DNA from: Shewanella sp.
GTDB taxonomy: Bacteria > Pseudomonadota > Gammaproteobacteria > Enterobacterales > Shewanellaceae
Length of the DNA stretch: 13,610 nucleotides
NCBI GenBank assembly: GCA_004195335.1
Contig: SDWK01000141.1
Location: forward strand, 1-13,610
Reading direction: 5' to 3'
In this document: one piece after another, positions 1-6,769 of the stretch
Numbering within the stretch: position 1 is the stretch's first letter
Layout: each line of letters opens with the position of its first letter
Position numbers and translations under genes: made by a program
The notes under the pieces: generated by a model
What the model was told of the DNA's origin: nothing
Databases searched by the model: none
Seen by the model: only the letters and a program-made list of their open reading frames with translations

Positions 1-24
1 TATCAAAGCAGGCCGACCACTTTT

Positions 25-58
25 GAAAAGCCTCTTGAGAAATCAGAAGGCTTTTTTC
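25..58 (+). terminator. Rho-independent terminator in repeat copy 1
   Basis: AAAAGCCT and AGGCTTTT pair around a GAAA loop with an imperfect middle of the stem, followed by a run of T at 52-57. It lies directly after a GCCGACCA tRNA-like 3' end, as expected for the end of a plus-strand tRNA transcript coming from left of the window. Confidence 0.6.
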
Positions 59-137
59 GTTTCCTGCTTTGGCATTGAGTGAGGAAGGGGCAGAGATTCG
101 AATCCTCCCTTTTTATCAAAGCTGGCCGACCACTTTC

Positions 138-170
138 GAAAAGCCTCTTGAAAAATCAGAAGGCATTTTT
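138..170 (+). terminator. Rho-independent terminator in repeat copy 2 (decayed)
   Basis: This is the same hairpin as in copies 1 and 3, with AAGCCT and AGAAGGC arms, an enlarged A-rich loop and ATTTTT after the stem. The middle of the stem is mismatched, so it is probably weaker than the copy 3 hairpin. Confidence 0.45.
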
Positions 171-250
171 CATTTACTACTTTGGCATTTAGTGAGGAAG
201 GGTCAAAGGTTCGAATCCTTCCTTTTTATCAAAGCAGGCCGATCACTTTC

Positions 251-283
251 GAAAAGCCTTCTGAGAAATCAGAAGGCATTTTT
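251..283 (+). terminator. Rho-independent terminator in repeat copy 3 (perfect stem)
   Basis: GCCTTCTGA (256-264) pairs perfectly with TCAGAAGGC (269-277) across a GAAA tetraloop and is followed by ATTTTT. This is the best preserved of the three repeat-borne terminators and probably shows the ancestral hairpin. Confidence 0.65.
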
Positions 284-380
284 CGTTTCCTGCTTTCTCA
301 TTATCTGAGACCTCGAGGATTAGAATCCTGCTTTTTATTAAATCAGCCGACCATCTAAAAAGTTTACGGACTTTTAATGA

Positions 381-467
381 AGTAAAAGGGCGCAGCTCGG
401 TAGCGCATCCTGATTTGAAATAAGAGCGGACCTGAGGGGCAGAGGTTCGAATCCTTCCTTTTTATCA
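381..467 (+). pseudogene. Degenerate tRNA, most like tRNA-Pro
   Basis: A nearly intact D-arm (GCGCAGCTCGGTAGCGC, 390-406) and a T-arm-like segment (AGAGG, TTCGAAT, CCTTC at 441-457) are visible. Between them CTGATTTGAAATAAGAG sits where tRNA-Pro(UGG) usually has a CTGAT-TTGGGAT-type anticodon arm. The proline GGG is replaced by GAA and two of the five anticodon-stem pairs are lost. The region between anticodon arm and T-arm is about 11 nt too long, and the acceptor arms (AGTAAAA and CTTTTTA) pair poorly without shifting. It is embedded in the tRNA-derived repeats and extends one repeat unit to 127 bp. Assignment to proline rests on the D-arm and the anticodon context and is tentative. A functional tRNA is unlikely. 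Confidence 0.5.
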
Positions 468-510
468 AAGTAGGCCGACCATTTTTATGAGAAATCCCGC
501 AAATTTTGAT

Positions 511-553
511 AAGTTGGTCATTCCGTAACGTGAGGGACGAACTTATACGGAAT
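511..553. other. Two interleaved inverted repeats in the intergenic segment
   Basis: AAGTTGGTC (511-519) is complementary, with one mismatch, to GACGAACTT (536-544). The adjacent ATTCCGTA (520-527) is perfectly complementary to TACGGAAT (546-553). The order A-B-A'-B' means both hairpins cannot easily form together: the connecting segments (0 and 1 nt) are too short for an ordinary pseudoknot. In RNA they would be alternative structures. I recognise no known family. The rest of 482-612 shows nothing I can name. Confidence 0.4.
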
Positions 554-612
554 CTAAGGCTCTTTAGTCCGGCAGGATTCTGAATATATCAAATGAGGTC
601 TGGCAGAGACTA

Positions 613-643
613 AAAAGGCCTCAGAGTTAAGCTGAGGCCTTTT
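613..643. terminator. Strong bidirectional Rho-independent terminator
   Basis: AAAAGGCCTCAG (613-624) and CTGAGGCCTTTT (632-643) form a perfect 12-bp stem with a 7-nt loop. Read on the minus strand it ends in CCTTTTTAG and starts 27 bp after the bpfD stop codon, so it is the natural end of the adhesin-secretion operon. Read on the plus strand it has a TTTTATT tail and would stop transcripts leaving the tRNA-derived region. Confidence 0.9.
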
Positions 644-670
644 ATTACATTATACTGATATGGACTTCAT

Positions 671-2593
671 TTAATCTTTAATATCCGTTGGTGGGGATAT
701 ATAGCCCATATAAGCATGGGTTTTCAGTGGAATGAAGCGATCTAACTGAGCTATCTCCTCAATACCCGTTACTATGACCTTAATATCCAGACCTCTTGCG
801 ACATTGATCAATGCACGACATAGTTCGCTACTGTGTTCACTCTCATCATAATAGGCAAATGATTGATCGAGTTTCACATAACTTGGTCTCAGGGTTTGCA
901 GGTAAGACATGGAGCCAAATTGACGTCCGAAGTGATCGATACCGAAGTGAGCTCCATTATCACGAATAATCGTACAAAGTGCCTGACAAGAGTCTGGGTC
1001 GCTATACACACCGGCTTCAGGAATGTCGAAACAGATACGTTCAGACAAGTCTGTTGAGCGTAAGAATTTGTTTAGCCATTCATGGAACTTAGGATCGCTC
1101 AAACTTTGGAATGTTAAGTTAATTGCAATGGGTTCAAAACTTTTATCGAGCAGGCGTTCCTCAGCTACTTTCTCAATGAGACATTGATCGAGTAAAGAAC
1201 CAAGTGATAAGAGTTCGACATAAGGCATAAACTGCCCTGCATGGACTATATTTTCACCGAGTTTAAGCTGACAGTACAACTCTCTTTGCATGATATTGTC
1301 GTTATCATTGAACTGTACGGGCTGCCACTTAAATTTAAATTGACGGCCATTAATTGCTGAGCTCAAGTGTTCACGCCATTGTTCACGGGTGAAAAGTTGT
1401 TTCTCAGTATTTTCAAACCAATGAAAAACTTTATCTTCTTTTATCGCTTTTTGAAGCGCATTATCCGATTGCGCTAAGATGTCTGATACCGTCATTTGAC
1501 CTATGCGTTCGGCAACGCCGATGGCAAAGTTTTCATTGGGCTTACAGCCTGCTTTAGACATCTCTTGGTTAATTGTGCGGATCAGAGTCTGAAGATATTT
1601 ACTGGTTTGCTCATGTTCGGAACTGGTAATTAAGAACGCAAATTCATAAGCAGCAATTCTTGCTACAACAGAAGTCGCGACCTCATCTAAGTGCTCCTTT
1701 AGCTTCTGAGAAAGTAATTTAATCGTTTCATCTCGGACTTGATAGCCGTATTTGCTATGCACTTCCTCTAACCAATCGAGCTTCGCCATGACCAGAGCAC
1801 CACTTTTTGGCTCGTTGAGCCAACTGCTTAAATGCCCCATCATATACTGGCGGTTTGGAAGCCCTGAAACCTGATCGACTAAGTTCTTTTTACGTAGCTC
1901 TCCGACCTCTTCATCGAGAGAGTTAAAGATTAATTTGAGTTGATCTGACATGCTGTTAAAGGCGAGCACTACGGATTTTAGCTCGCTTGTCTTTGGCACC
2001 GGCATATCTGGTCCAAATTTACGCTGTGAGATATCTCTAGCGTGCTCTGCGATGGTATGCAAAGGTTTAAGGATCCAAGTTAGTCCTACTCGAGCGAATA
2101 CAATTGCAATTAAAAAGAGCAGTGAAAATACGATGATCGCATTACTCATGGTGCGCCACAGTTCGTGATAGCCAAACCCAGGATGAGCGGTGATTTCTAG
2201 TCGGGCCAGCTGGATCCAGCCAGAGGTGATCGTGCTCTCTTTCTTAATTGTCTTAAACAGATCCAGATCGATAAACCATTGTGGGACGCCTTCAATATTA
2301 ACCGGGTTTTCCCAAACCTGTTGTCTACCATCGACTAGCCAAGTCAATTTTACCTGCTGATAATAACCACCTTCAAAAATAACATTGATCAGTGTTTCTG
2401 CACCGACAATATCGCCAGCTTCAAGGTCTGGTACCAACATGATCCCAAGAGAGTTACTGGTGTTGTTAAGATCTGACTCCATCTGCTTTGTTAGAAAGCT
2501 TTGAGTCTCATTGAACTGCACATAGCCTAGACTCGCCACCACCAATAGAAACAGGCCAAACAGTAGTGAGTATATCTGTCGAAACAGTGTCAT
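671..2593 (-). CDS. bpfD: LapD/BpfD-type inner-membrane c-di-GMP receptor (degenerate GGDEF-EAL)
   Basis: This 640-residue protein probably senses cytoplasmic c-di-GMP and holds the periplasmic protease BpfG inactive when the ligand is bound. In order it has a membrane segment (about 7-25), a periplasmic domain (about 26-148), a second membrane segment (about 150-168), HAMP (about 170-225), a GGDEF-like domain (about 235-395) and an EAL-like domain (about 405-635). Both enzymatic sites look dead. The GGDEF motif is AAYEF (314-318); the EAL position reads REL (437-439); DDFG has become DHFG (553-556). This is the LapD pattern of binding without catalysis. Trp126 in SGW of the periplasmic domain matches the place where Pseudomonas LapD inserts a Trp into LapG. 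The ATG lies 8 bp after the bpfG stop, with GGAG inside the end of bpfG, so translation is probably coupled. It is the last gene before the terminator. Family assignment is firm; the ligand-dependent role is inferred from LapD. Confidence 0.93.
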   Translation of the reverse strand: MTLFRQIYSLLFGLFLLVVASLGYVQFNETQSFLTKQMESDLNNTSNSLGIMLVPDLEAGDIVGAETLINVIFEGGYYQQVKLTWLVDGRQQVWENPVNIEGVPQWFIDLDLFKTIKKESTITSGWIQLARLEITAHPGFGYHELWRTMSNAIIVFSLLFLIAIVFARVGLTWILKPLHTIAEHARDISQRKFGPDMPVPKTSELKSVVLAFNSMSDQLKLIFNSLDEEVGELRKKNLVDQVSGLPNRQYMMGHLSSWLNEPKSGALVMAKLDWLEEVHSKYGYQVRDETIKLLSQKLKEHLDEVATSVVARIAAYEFAFLITSSEHEQTSKYLQTLIRTINQEMSKAGCKPNENFAIGVAERIGQMTVSDILAQSDNALQKAIKEDKVFHWFENTEKQLFTREQWREHLSSAINGRQFKFKWQPVQFNDNDNIMQRELYCQLKLGENIVHAGQFMPYVELLSLGSLLDQCLIEKVAEERLLDKSFEPIAINLTFQSLSDPKFHEWLNKFLRSTDLSERICFDIPEAGVYSDPDSCQALCTIIRDNGAHFGIDHFGRQFGSMSYLQTLRPSYVKLDQSFAYYDESEHSSELCRALINVARGLDIKVIVTGIEEIAQLDRFIPLKTHAYMGYISPPTDIKD

Positions 2594-2601
2594 CTTTCTA
2601 G

Positions 2602-3315
2602 CTACTCCAATCTTAATTTGGGTTTTCTAAGCCTTTCGACACCCAATCTATGTTTGAGATCATTCCATTTCGCAAGTTTCTTAGAGGAACCTGCAAGAAC
2701 GCCTCGCCCTTTTTCCTTGTTAAGCCACAGTTGTCGACCATTAAAGCTGTAAACCGGTAATAAATCTTTTCTTTGAGTGGCTGGTTTAATTGTTCTATCT
2801 AAATTGTCGAGTACCAAGGGGATAGCAGACGGCGTTTCGTAATAGGCCAAAACCATATGGTATTGATTAACGCTTGTTGCTTTTACCATGGTGATCCGCA
2901 TCTTGTCTTCTGGCACACCAAGCTGGAGTAACGTAAAGTACTTTGCTATCGAAAAGTCTTCACAATCACCGCCATTAACACCTATAAACTCCATAGGCGT
3001 CGCCCAGTAGTTGCTGTCACCCCAAAGTTTAATGTCATCGACAAAGCGAAAAAGATTAAAAAAGTTGTTCACTTTAGTCATCTTTTCTTTTTCGCTTAAC
3101 CCTTGTGCCTCATCAAGCACCCTAAACCAGGCTCTGGCTCGTTTACCTGCGCGTTCACCATACTTGGACTCGAGCGTCGAAGTAATGTGTTCTTTATCCA
3201 GTTCTTGCGTGGGTGAGGCATAAAGACATGATACGGCTAGAGTCAGTGCCATGAATATTAATTGGCAGACTTTTTTGCATGCTAATTTACGACTACAACA
3301 AAGCCTGCCATTCAT
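2602..3315 (-). CDS. bpfG: LapG/BpfG-type periplasmic cysteine protease
   Basis: This is a 237-residue transglutaminase-like cysteine protease of the LapG family (peptidase C93). In the Lap system it cuts the adhesin near its N-terminus at a di-alanine site and frees it from the cell surface. A basic, hydrophobic N-terminus ending in LYAS (cleavage near residue 33) indicates Sec export to the periplasm. The triad is complete: Cys118 in GGDCEDF, His153 in NQYHMV and Asp170 in LVLDN, with spacings close to those of Pseudomonas LapG. The acidic residues next to Cys118 fit the calcium site known in this family. The ATG at 3315 is the only upstream start because an in-frame stop precedes it. Its nearest Shine-Dalgarno (AAGGA, 3331-3335) is about 15 nt away, which is long and suggests weak initiation. 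It lies 18 bp after the OmpA-like gene and 8 bp before bpfD, its expected inhibitor. Confidence 0.93.
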   Translation of the reverse strand: MNGRLCCSRKLACKKVCQLIFMALTLAVSCLYASPTQELDKEHITSTLESKYGERAGKRARAWFRVLDEAQGLSEKEKMTKVNNFFNLFRFVDDIKLWGDSNYWATPMEFIGVNGGDCEDFSIAKYFTLLQLGVPEDKMRITMVKATSVNQYHMVLAYYETPSAIPLVLDNLDRTIKPATQRKDLLPVYSFNGRQLWLNKEKGRGVLAGSSKKLAKWNDLKHRLGVERLRKPKLRLE

Positions 3316-3333
3316 GATACTTGTTTTATATCC

Positions 3334-3939
3334 TTATTTTACTTCTTCATCAACGGTATAGATATGCCATTTCATGTCTGCCATTGTGTCTTCTCCGGTC
3401 ACTTCCGCGATGACACGTCTGTTACGGGTATGGGCAATACTTGTCTCACTCATATCTACTGGGCGGTCAAAACTATAACCAATCGCGGTTAATCTATCGG
3501 GATCAATACCGAATTGCTCAGATAACGTCGATGTTACTGCATTGGCCCTGTTCTGTGACAGTGTTAAGTTATGCTCATAAGATCCCGTCTTACTGCAATG
3601 TCCCTCAATGGTAACAACAGTATTTGGATAGTCAGTCATAAATGTTGCTATGACTTCTATTTGACCGTAGTACTGAGGGTCTATGTAGTAAGAGTCGTTT
3701 GCAAACAAAACTTTAAGCTCGGAACGCTCATTAATCGGCTTGATTTTACCGCAACCGTAGTTGTCGATAGTGGCACCTAATACTGTATCGTTACAGCGTT
3801 CTCTGGCGACAATCACACCATCAGTATCAAGATCGTTGAGATCGTGTACTTGATTGGTGGGCTTGTCCATGGTGGCGATATCACGCGATGAGCAGCCGCC
3901 AAGCAGAATAATACTTAATATGATTATGAAGGTTTTCAT
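3334..3939 (-). CDS. OmpA-family outer-membrane lipoprotein of the adhesin operon
   Basis: This 201-residue protein begins with a lipoprotein signal whose lipobox is LGGC, with lipidated Cys16. Ser17 at +2 favours outer-membrane sorting. Residues about 36-63 resemble a decayed thrombospondin type 3 calcium repeat (DLDTDG ... NYGCG). Residues about 75-180 are an OmpA C-terminal-like domain with the conserved NLTLSQNRANAV helix (124-135) and NRRV (173-176). In most OmpA/Pal proteins a GH-x-D motif supplies the Asp that binds diaminopimelate. Here it reads GHCS (113-116), so Ser replaces the Asp, while the partner Arg131 is kept. Peptidoglycan binding may therefore be weak or altered. Its ATG overlaps the aggA stop (TAATG) and has GGAGGAG 7 nt upstream, so it is strongly coupled to the channel gene. 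An OmpA-like gene occupies the same place in the S. oneidensis bpfA locus, but its role is not clear to me. It may stabilise the secretion channel or its wall contact. Confidence 0.88.
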   Translation of the reverse strand: MKTFIIILSIILLGGCSSRDIATMDKPTNQVHDLNDLDTDGVIVARERCNDTVLGATIDNYGCGKIKPINERSELKVLFANDSYYIDPQYYGQIEVIATFMTDYPNTVVTIEGHCSKTGSYEHNLTLSQNRANAVTSTLSEQFGIDPDRLTAIGYSFDRPVDMSETSIAHTRNRRVIAEVTGEDTMADMKWHIYTVDEEVK

Positions 3940-5357
3940 TAGTTAACTCCTCCTTCGTAGTTACGTTCACCTTGCCATACATCCGGGCGAGTGACCCTTA
4001 GGGATTCGAGTAAACGACCTGTAGCATTCAAAATACGGTATTCCGAAAGGATACTATCGTATTCGGCTTCAAGGTAATCTTTACGGGCTTCGAATAGCTC
4101 GTTTTCAGTATCCAGTAAATCGAGCAGGGTTCGTTGTCCTAGGTTGAACTGTTGACTATAAGCGACTTGTGTATCTTTAGCTGCGATAACATGCTCACGA
4201 ATATACATTTTTTGTGGCTCTAGTAGTTCGTAGGCGTTCCAAGCTAGGTTAACTCCTTCAACGACTTGACGATGAGCACGTTGACGGATCTCTTTCGCCT
4301 CACCGATTTTATATGCGGCTTCTTTCTCACGCGCCAGATCCTTACCACCTGCAAAAAGGTTATATTTGACTCTGACCATGGCTACGAGATCGTTACTGTA
4401 TCCGCCGACATCATTTAAAAATAGACCTGAACCTGATATGCCTTCTTCACCATCTAAGTTATTATTCCAATTACCCTCTAGATCTAAAGTGAATTTGGGA
4501 TAGTAGTTGGATTGAGCCGAAGATTTCTCATTTTTAGCCGCTTCTATATCACTGGCTGCCGATTTCAGGATTGGGTGATTTTCTTGGGCTATTATTACAC
4601 TGGTACTGAGATCTTCCGGCAACATATCATCATCGGGTACTGGCACAATTAAACTTTCGGGCTGTTGTTCTACCACGCGGATAAATTGTGCTTTTGCATC
4701 GAAAAAGTTATTTTTAGCCGAGATCAGATTGGCATTGGCACGAGCCAGACGACCTGTTATCTGTGAAAGATCGGCAATGGAACCTAAACCTGAATCGGTT
4801 CTCTGCTTAATTTGCTCGTATATATCTTGATGGCTGGCAATATTTTTTTCTGCAAGCGTCAGTACTTGCTCACTTCGGATATAGTTAACATAAACTTTAG
4901 CCACATCGAGAGCCATATCTTCGGCGGCAGAGAAAAGCGCCCATTGCTCGGCACTGGCTTCAAAGCTATATCTGTCGACTTCGCTACTGGTGTAGAAACC
5001 ATCGAATAGCATCTGCTTGATGCTAAAACCAGCCTCACCCCGTTCTAATTCTACAACGCCATCAGAATCGACTTCACCCACATTGGGCTTTCTGCGTGTC
5101 GATGGGCTATCTGTCTGCTCATATCCATATCCGCCACTGATATCTATCGTCGGCATGTAACCAGCTATCGCTTGGTTAACCTGCTCTTCACGTGCTTTAA
5201 AGCGGTTGAATGCGATACGGATTTCAGGATTCGTATCTAAAGTGTGCGCAACCGCTTGTTCTAGTGTCTGACTGTAAGCCGACGCTGGAATAATAAGTGT
5301 ACTTACGGCTAACGCTAAAGCTGTGCGTTTTAGTTGCCGATATTTACTGGTGTTCAT
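3939..5357 (-). CDS. aggA: TolC-family type I secretion outer membrane channel (AggA/LapE)
   Basis: This is a 472-residue TolC-like outer membrane factor. It forms the outer membrane and periplasmic tunnel of the type I exporter and, in the Lap model, is where the adhesin N-terminus is retained. The signal peptide (1 to about 27, ending PASA) is followed by the two homologous outer-membrane-efflux halves. The first starts at TLEQAVAHTL (31-40) with NPEIRIA next; the second contains HPILKSAASDIEAAKNE and the FNLGQRTLLDLLDTENEL segment typical of type I TolC proteins. Length is normal for the family. The ATG has an excellent GGAGGGG ribosome site 5-6 nt upstream and begins 29 bp after the membrane fusion gene. 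The stop overlaps the next ATG by one base. In Shewanella this gene is known as aggA because of its autoaggregation phenotype. Confidence 0.95.
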   Translation of the reverse strand: MNTSKYRQLKRTALALAVSTLIIPASAYSQTLEQAVAHTLDTNPEIRIAFNRFKAREEQVNQAIAGYMPTIDISGGYGYEQTDSPSTRRKPNVGEVDSDGVVELERGEAGFSIKQMLFDGFYTSSEVDRYSFEASAEQWALFSAAEDMALDVAKVYVNYIRSEQVLTLAEKNIASHQDIYEQIKQRTDSGLGSIADLSQITGRLARANANLISAKNNFFDAKAQFIRVVEQQPESLIVPVPDDDMLPEDLSTSVIIAQENHPILKSAASDIEAAKNEKSSAQSNYYPKFTLDLEGNWNNNLDGEEGISGSGLFLNDVGGYSNDLVAMVRVKYNLFAGGKDLAREKEAAYKIGEAKEIRQRAHRQVVEGVNLAWNAYELLEPQKMYIREHVIAAKDTQVAYSQQFNLGQRTLLDLLDTENELFEARKDYLEAEYDSILSEYRILNATGRLLESLRVTRPDVWQGERNYEGGVN

Positions 5358-5386
5358 GTTAACCCCTCCAGGTTGATTTTTTTAGG

Positions 5387-6769
5387 CTAGCGCTCTCGGA
5401 GCGCCGTATCTTTCGCCCTTAAAATTGGATTAAGTATGTACTCTAGAATGGATCTTTGCCCAGTTATTACATCAACCGAAGTTAGCATCCCTGGTATAAT
5501 TGGCATTTCAGTACCATCGTCCTTGGTCAAACTCGATAATTTAGTTCTAACCCTTACAAGATAGAAACTGTTTCCTTCTTCATCCTGTGTTGTGTCGGCA
5601 CTAATGTGCTCTACAACGCCATTTAATCCCCCGTAACGGGTGAAGTCATAAGCGGTCACTTTGACTACGGCGGGTAAGCCAGGATGTAAAAATGCAATAT
5701 CTTTTGGAACGATTTTTGTTTCGATAAGTAATTGATCTTCAGAGGGTACAATCTCAATAATATCTATCCCAGGCTGAACGACTCCGCCTAAAGTATTGAT
5801 ATGAATGGTTTTGATTGTTCCGTTAACTGGAGATGTTATCTCGGCTTTATTGACTTTATCTTGCGCCCCGACTTGTGCCTCGCTCATTCTGGATAACTTG
5901 GTTTGCAACTCACTGAGCTTAGTTCGAGTTTCGGCGGCAAAGACAAACACGGCCTCACGACGCTTCAATATTGCTTCATCTTGCGAGGCTTTTAATTTTG
6001 GCCTTAGCAGGCGAAGAGAGGCTAGATCGCCTTGAATGTCATTAACGGTACGCTCAAGTTTGAGTAGCTCAACTTCGGGAACTATCCCTTTTTCCGCCAG
6101 AGGCTTAGTGAGCTCTAACTCTCTTGAAATCAGTTGAAAACTTCTTGTGAGTGTATTGATCTTCGAGCCTAGCTCTTCGGTTTCCTGTTGTCTTTGTTGG
6201 ATCTGTCTGGCTAAAATTTCGAGTTGATTGCTCAGACTATCTAATCGTCCGGAATACTCTTCCGATTGACGTTTAACCAGTTCAGGCTCTTTTTCGATTA
6301 GCTCTCCTGAAAATAACAGAGGTGTCTTTGTTATTTTGACCTGTTCTCGCCAATTTGATGACATATCAGAAATGATAATACTGTTAAGCTCGGTTTCGAG
6401 CCGTTTTACGTTAGCTTGCAGGCTAAACACCTCTTGTTCCTGTTGGTCGAAGTCGGAACGAAAACGCGTATCATCGATACGAACCAGAGCTTGTCCTTTA
6501 GTGACATGCATACCCTCTTTGACATAGAGCTCCTGCATTATTCCGCCGTCGAGACTCTGAATCACCTGAATTTGAGAAGAGGGGATCACTTTGCCCATGC
6601 CTGTTGTGACTTGGTCCAACTCGGAAAAGTAAGCCCAGACAAAAAAACATAGCGCAAAGGCTGACAGTGACCATATGATCAATCTGTGACTGGTCGGTGC
6701 ATCAGTCATCATGGCACCATAAACATCATCGACCATTTCCAGATCTTGAGTCGTCAAGTGTTTACTCAT
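5387..6769 (-). CDS. lapC: HlyD-family membrane fusion protein of the adhesin exporter (LapC type)
   Basis: This 460-residue periplasmic adaptor links the ABC transporter to the TolC-type channel. A short cytoplasmic N-terminus is followed by one membrane helix (about 30-48). The N-terminal half of a lipoyl-like domain follows (about 60-100, with QSLDGGIMQELYVKEG). A long coiled-coil hairpin spans about 105-305 and is rich in Gln, Glu, Leu and Arg. The second lipoyl half is at 311-342 (ITSPVNGTIK), and a C-terminal beta domain carries the HlyD-typical FTRYGGLNGVVEHIS segment (376-390). Length fits the T1SS HlyD/AprE/LapC group. The start codon overlaps the transporter gene by 8 bp (ATGAGTAA) and has GGAGGT 7 nt upstream inside the end of that gene, which indicates translational coupling and balanced production of both inner-membrane parts. 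Confidence 0.95.
   Translation of the reverse strand: MSKHLTTQDLEMVDDVYGAMMTDAPTSHRLIIWSLSAFALCFFVWAYFSELDQVTTGMGKVIPSSQIQVIQSLDGGIMQELYVKEGMHVTKGQALVRIDDTRFRSDFDQQEQEVFSLQANVKRLETELNSIIISDMSSNWREQVKITKTPLLFSGELIEKEPELVKRQSEEYSGRLDSLSNQLEILARQIQQRQQETEELGSKINTLTRSFQLISRELELTKPLAEKGIVPEVELLKLERTVNDIQGDLASLRLLRPKLKASQDEAILKRREAVFVFAAETRTKLSELQTKLSRMSEAQVGAQDKVNKAEITSPVNGTIKTIHINTLGGVVQPGIDIIEIVPSEDQLLIETKIVPKDIAFLHPGLPAVVKVTAYDFTRYGGLNGVVEHISADTTQDEEGNSFYLVRVRTKLSSLTKDDGTEMPIIPGMLTSVDVITGQRSILEYILNPILRAKDTALRER

Larger units (their letters stand above)
1..481 (+). repeat. Tandem array of tRNA 3'-end-derived repeats (about 113-bp unit)
   Basis: Successive copies begin with TATCAAAG or a close variant at 1, 114, 227, 336 and 463, so the periods are 113, 113, 109 and 127 bp. 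Copies 1 and 2 differ at about a dozen of 113 positions; later copies are more diverged and the fifth is only a start. Each unit holds a GGCCGACCA-like tRNA 3' end, then in copies 1-3 an AAGCCT...AGAAGGC hairpin with a T-run, then a T-arm-like segment (TTCGAATCC) leading into CTTTTTATC. The pattern looks like repeated partial duplication of a tRNA 3' end together with its terminator, probably from a tRNA gene just left of the window. E. coli tyrT has comparable tRNA-derived repeats. No protein gene is credible here: the period is not a multiple of three, so any reading frame shifts between copies. Confidence 0.75.

Noticed and set aside
69..308. Open reading frame of 79 codons on the plus strand
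   Set aside because: It lies entirely in the tRNA-derived repeats, includes two terminator hairpins, has no ribosome site, and its codons shift frame from one repeat copy to the next.
1..481. CRISPR array
   Set aside because: The repeats are about 113 bp, directly abutting and diverged, with no constant short repeats alternating with unique spacers, and contain tRNA and terminator features.
511..553. Classical H-type pseudoknot from the interleaved inverted repeats
   Set aside because: The loops that must cross 8-9 bp stems would be 0 and 1 nt long, which is not feasible; alternative hairpins fit better.
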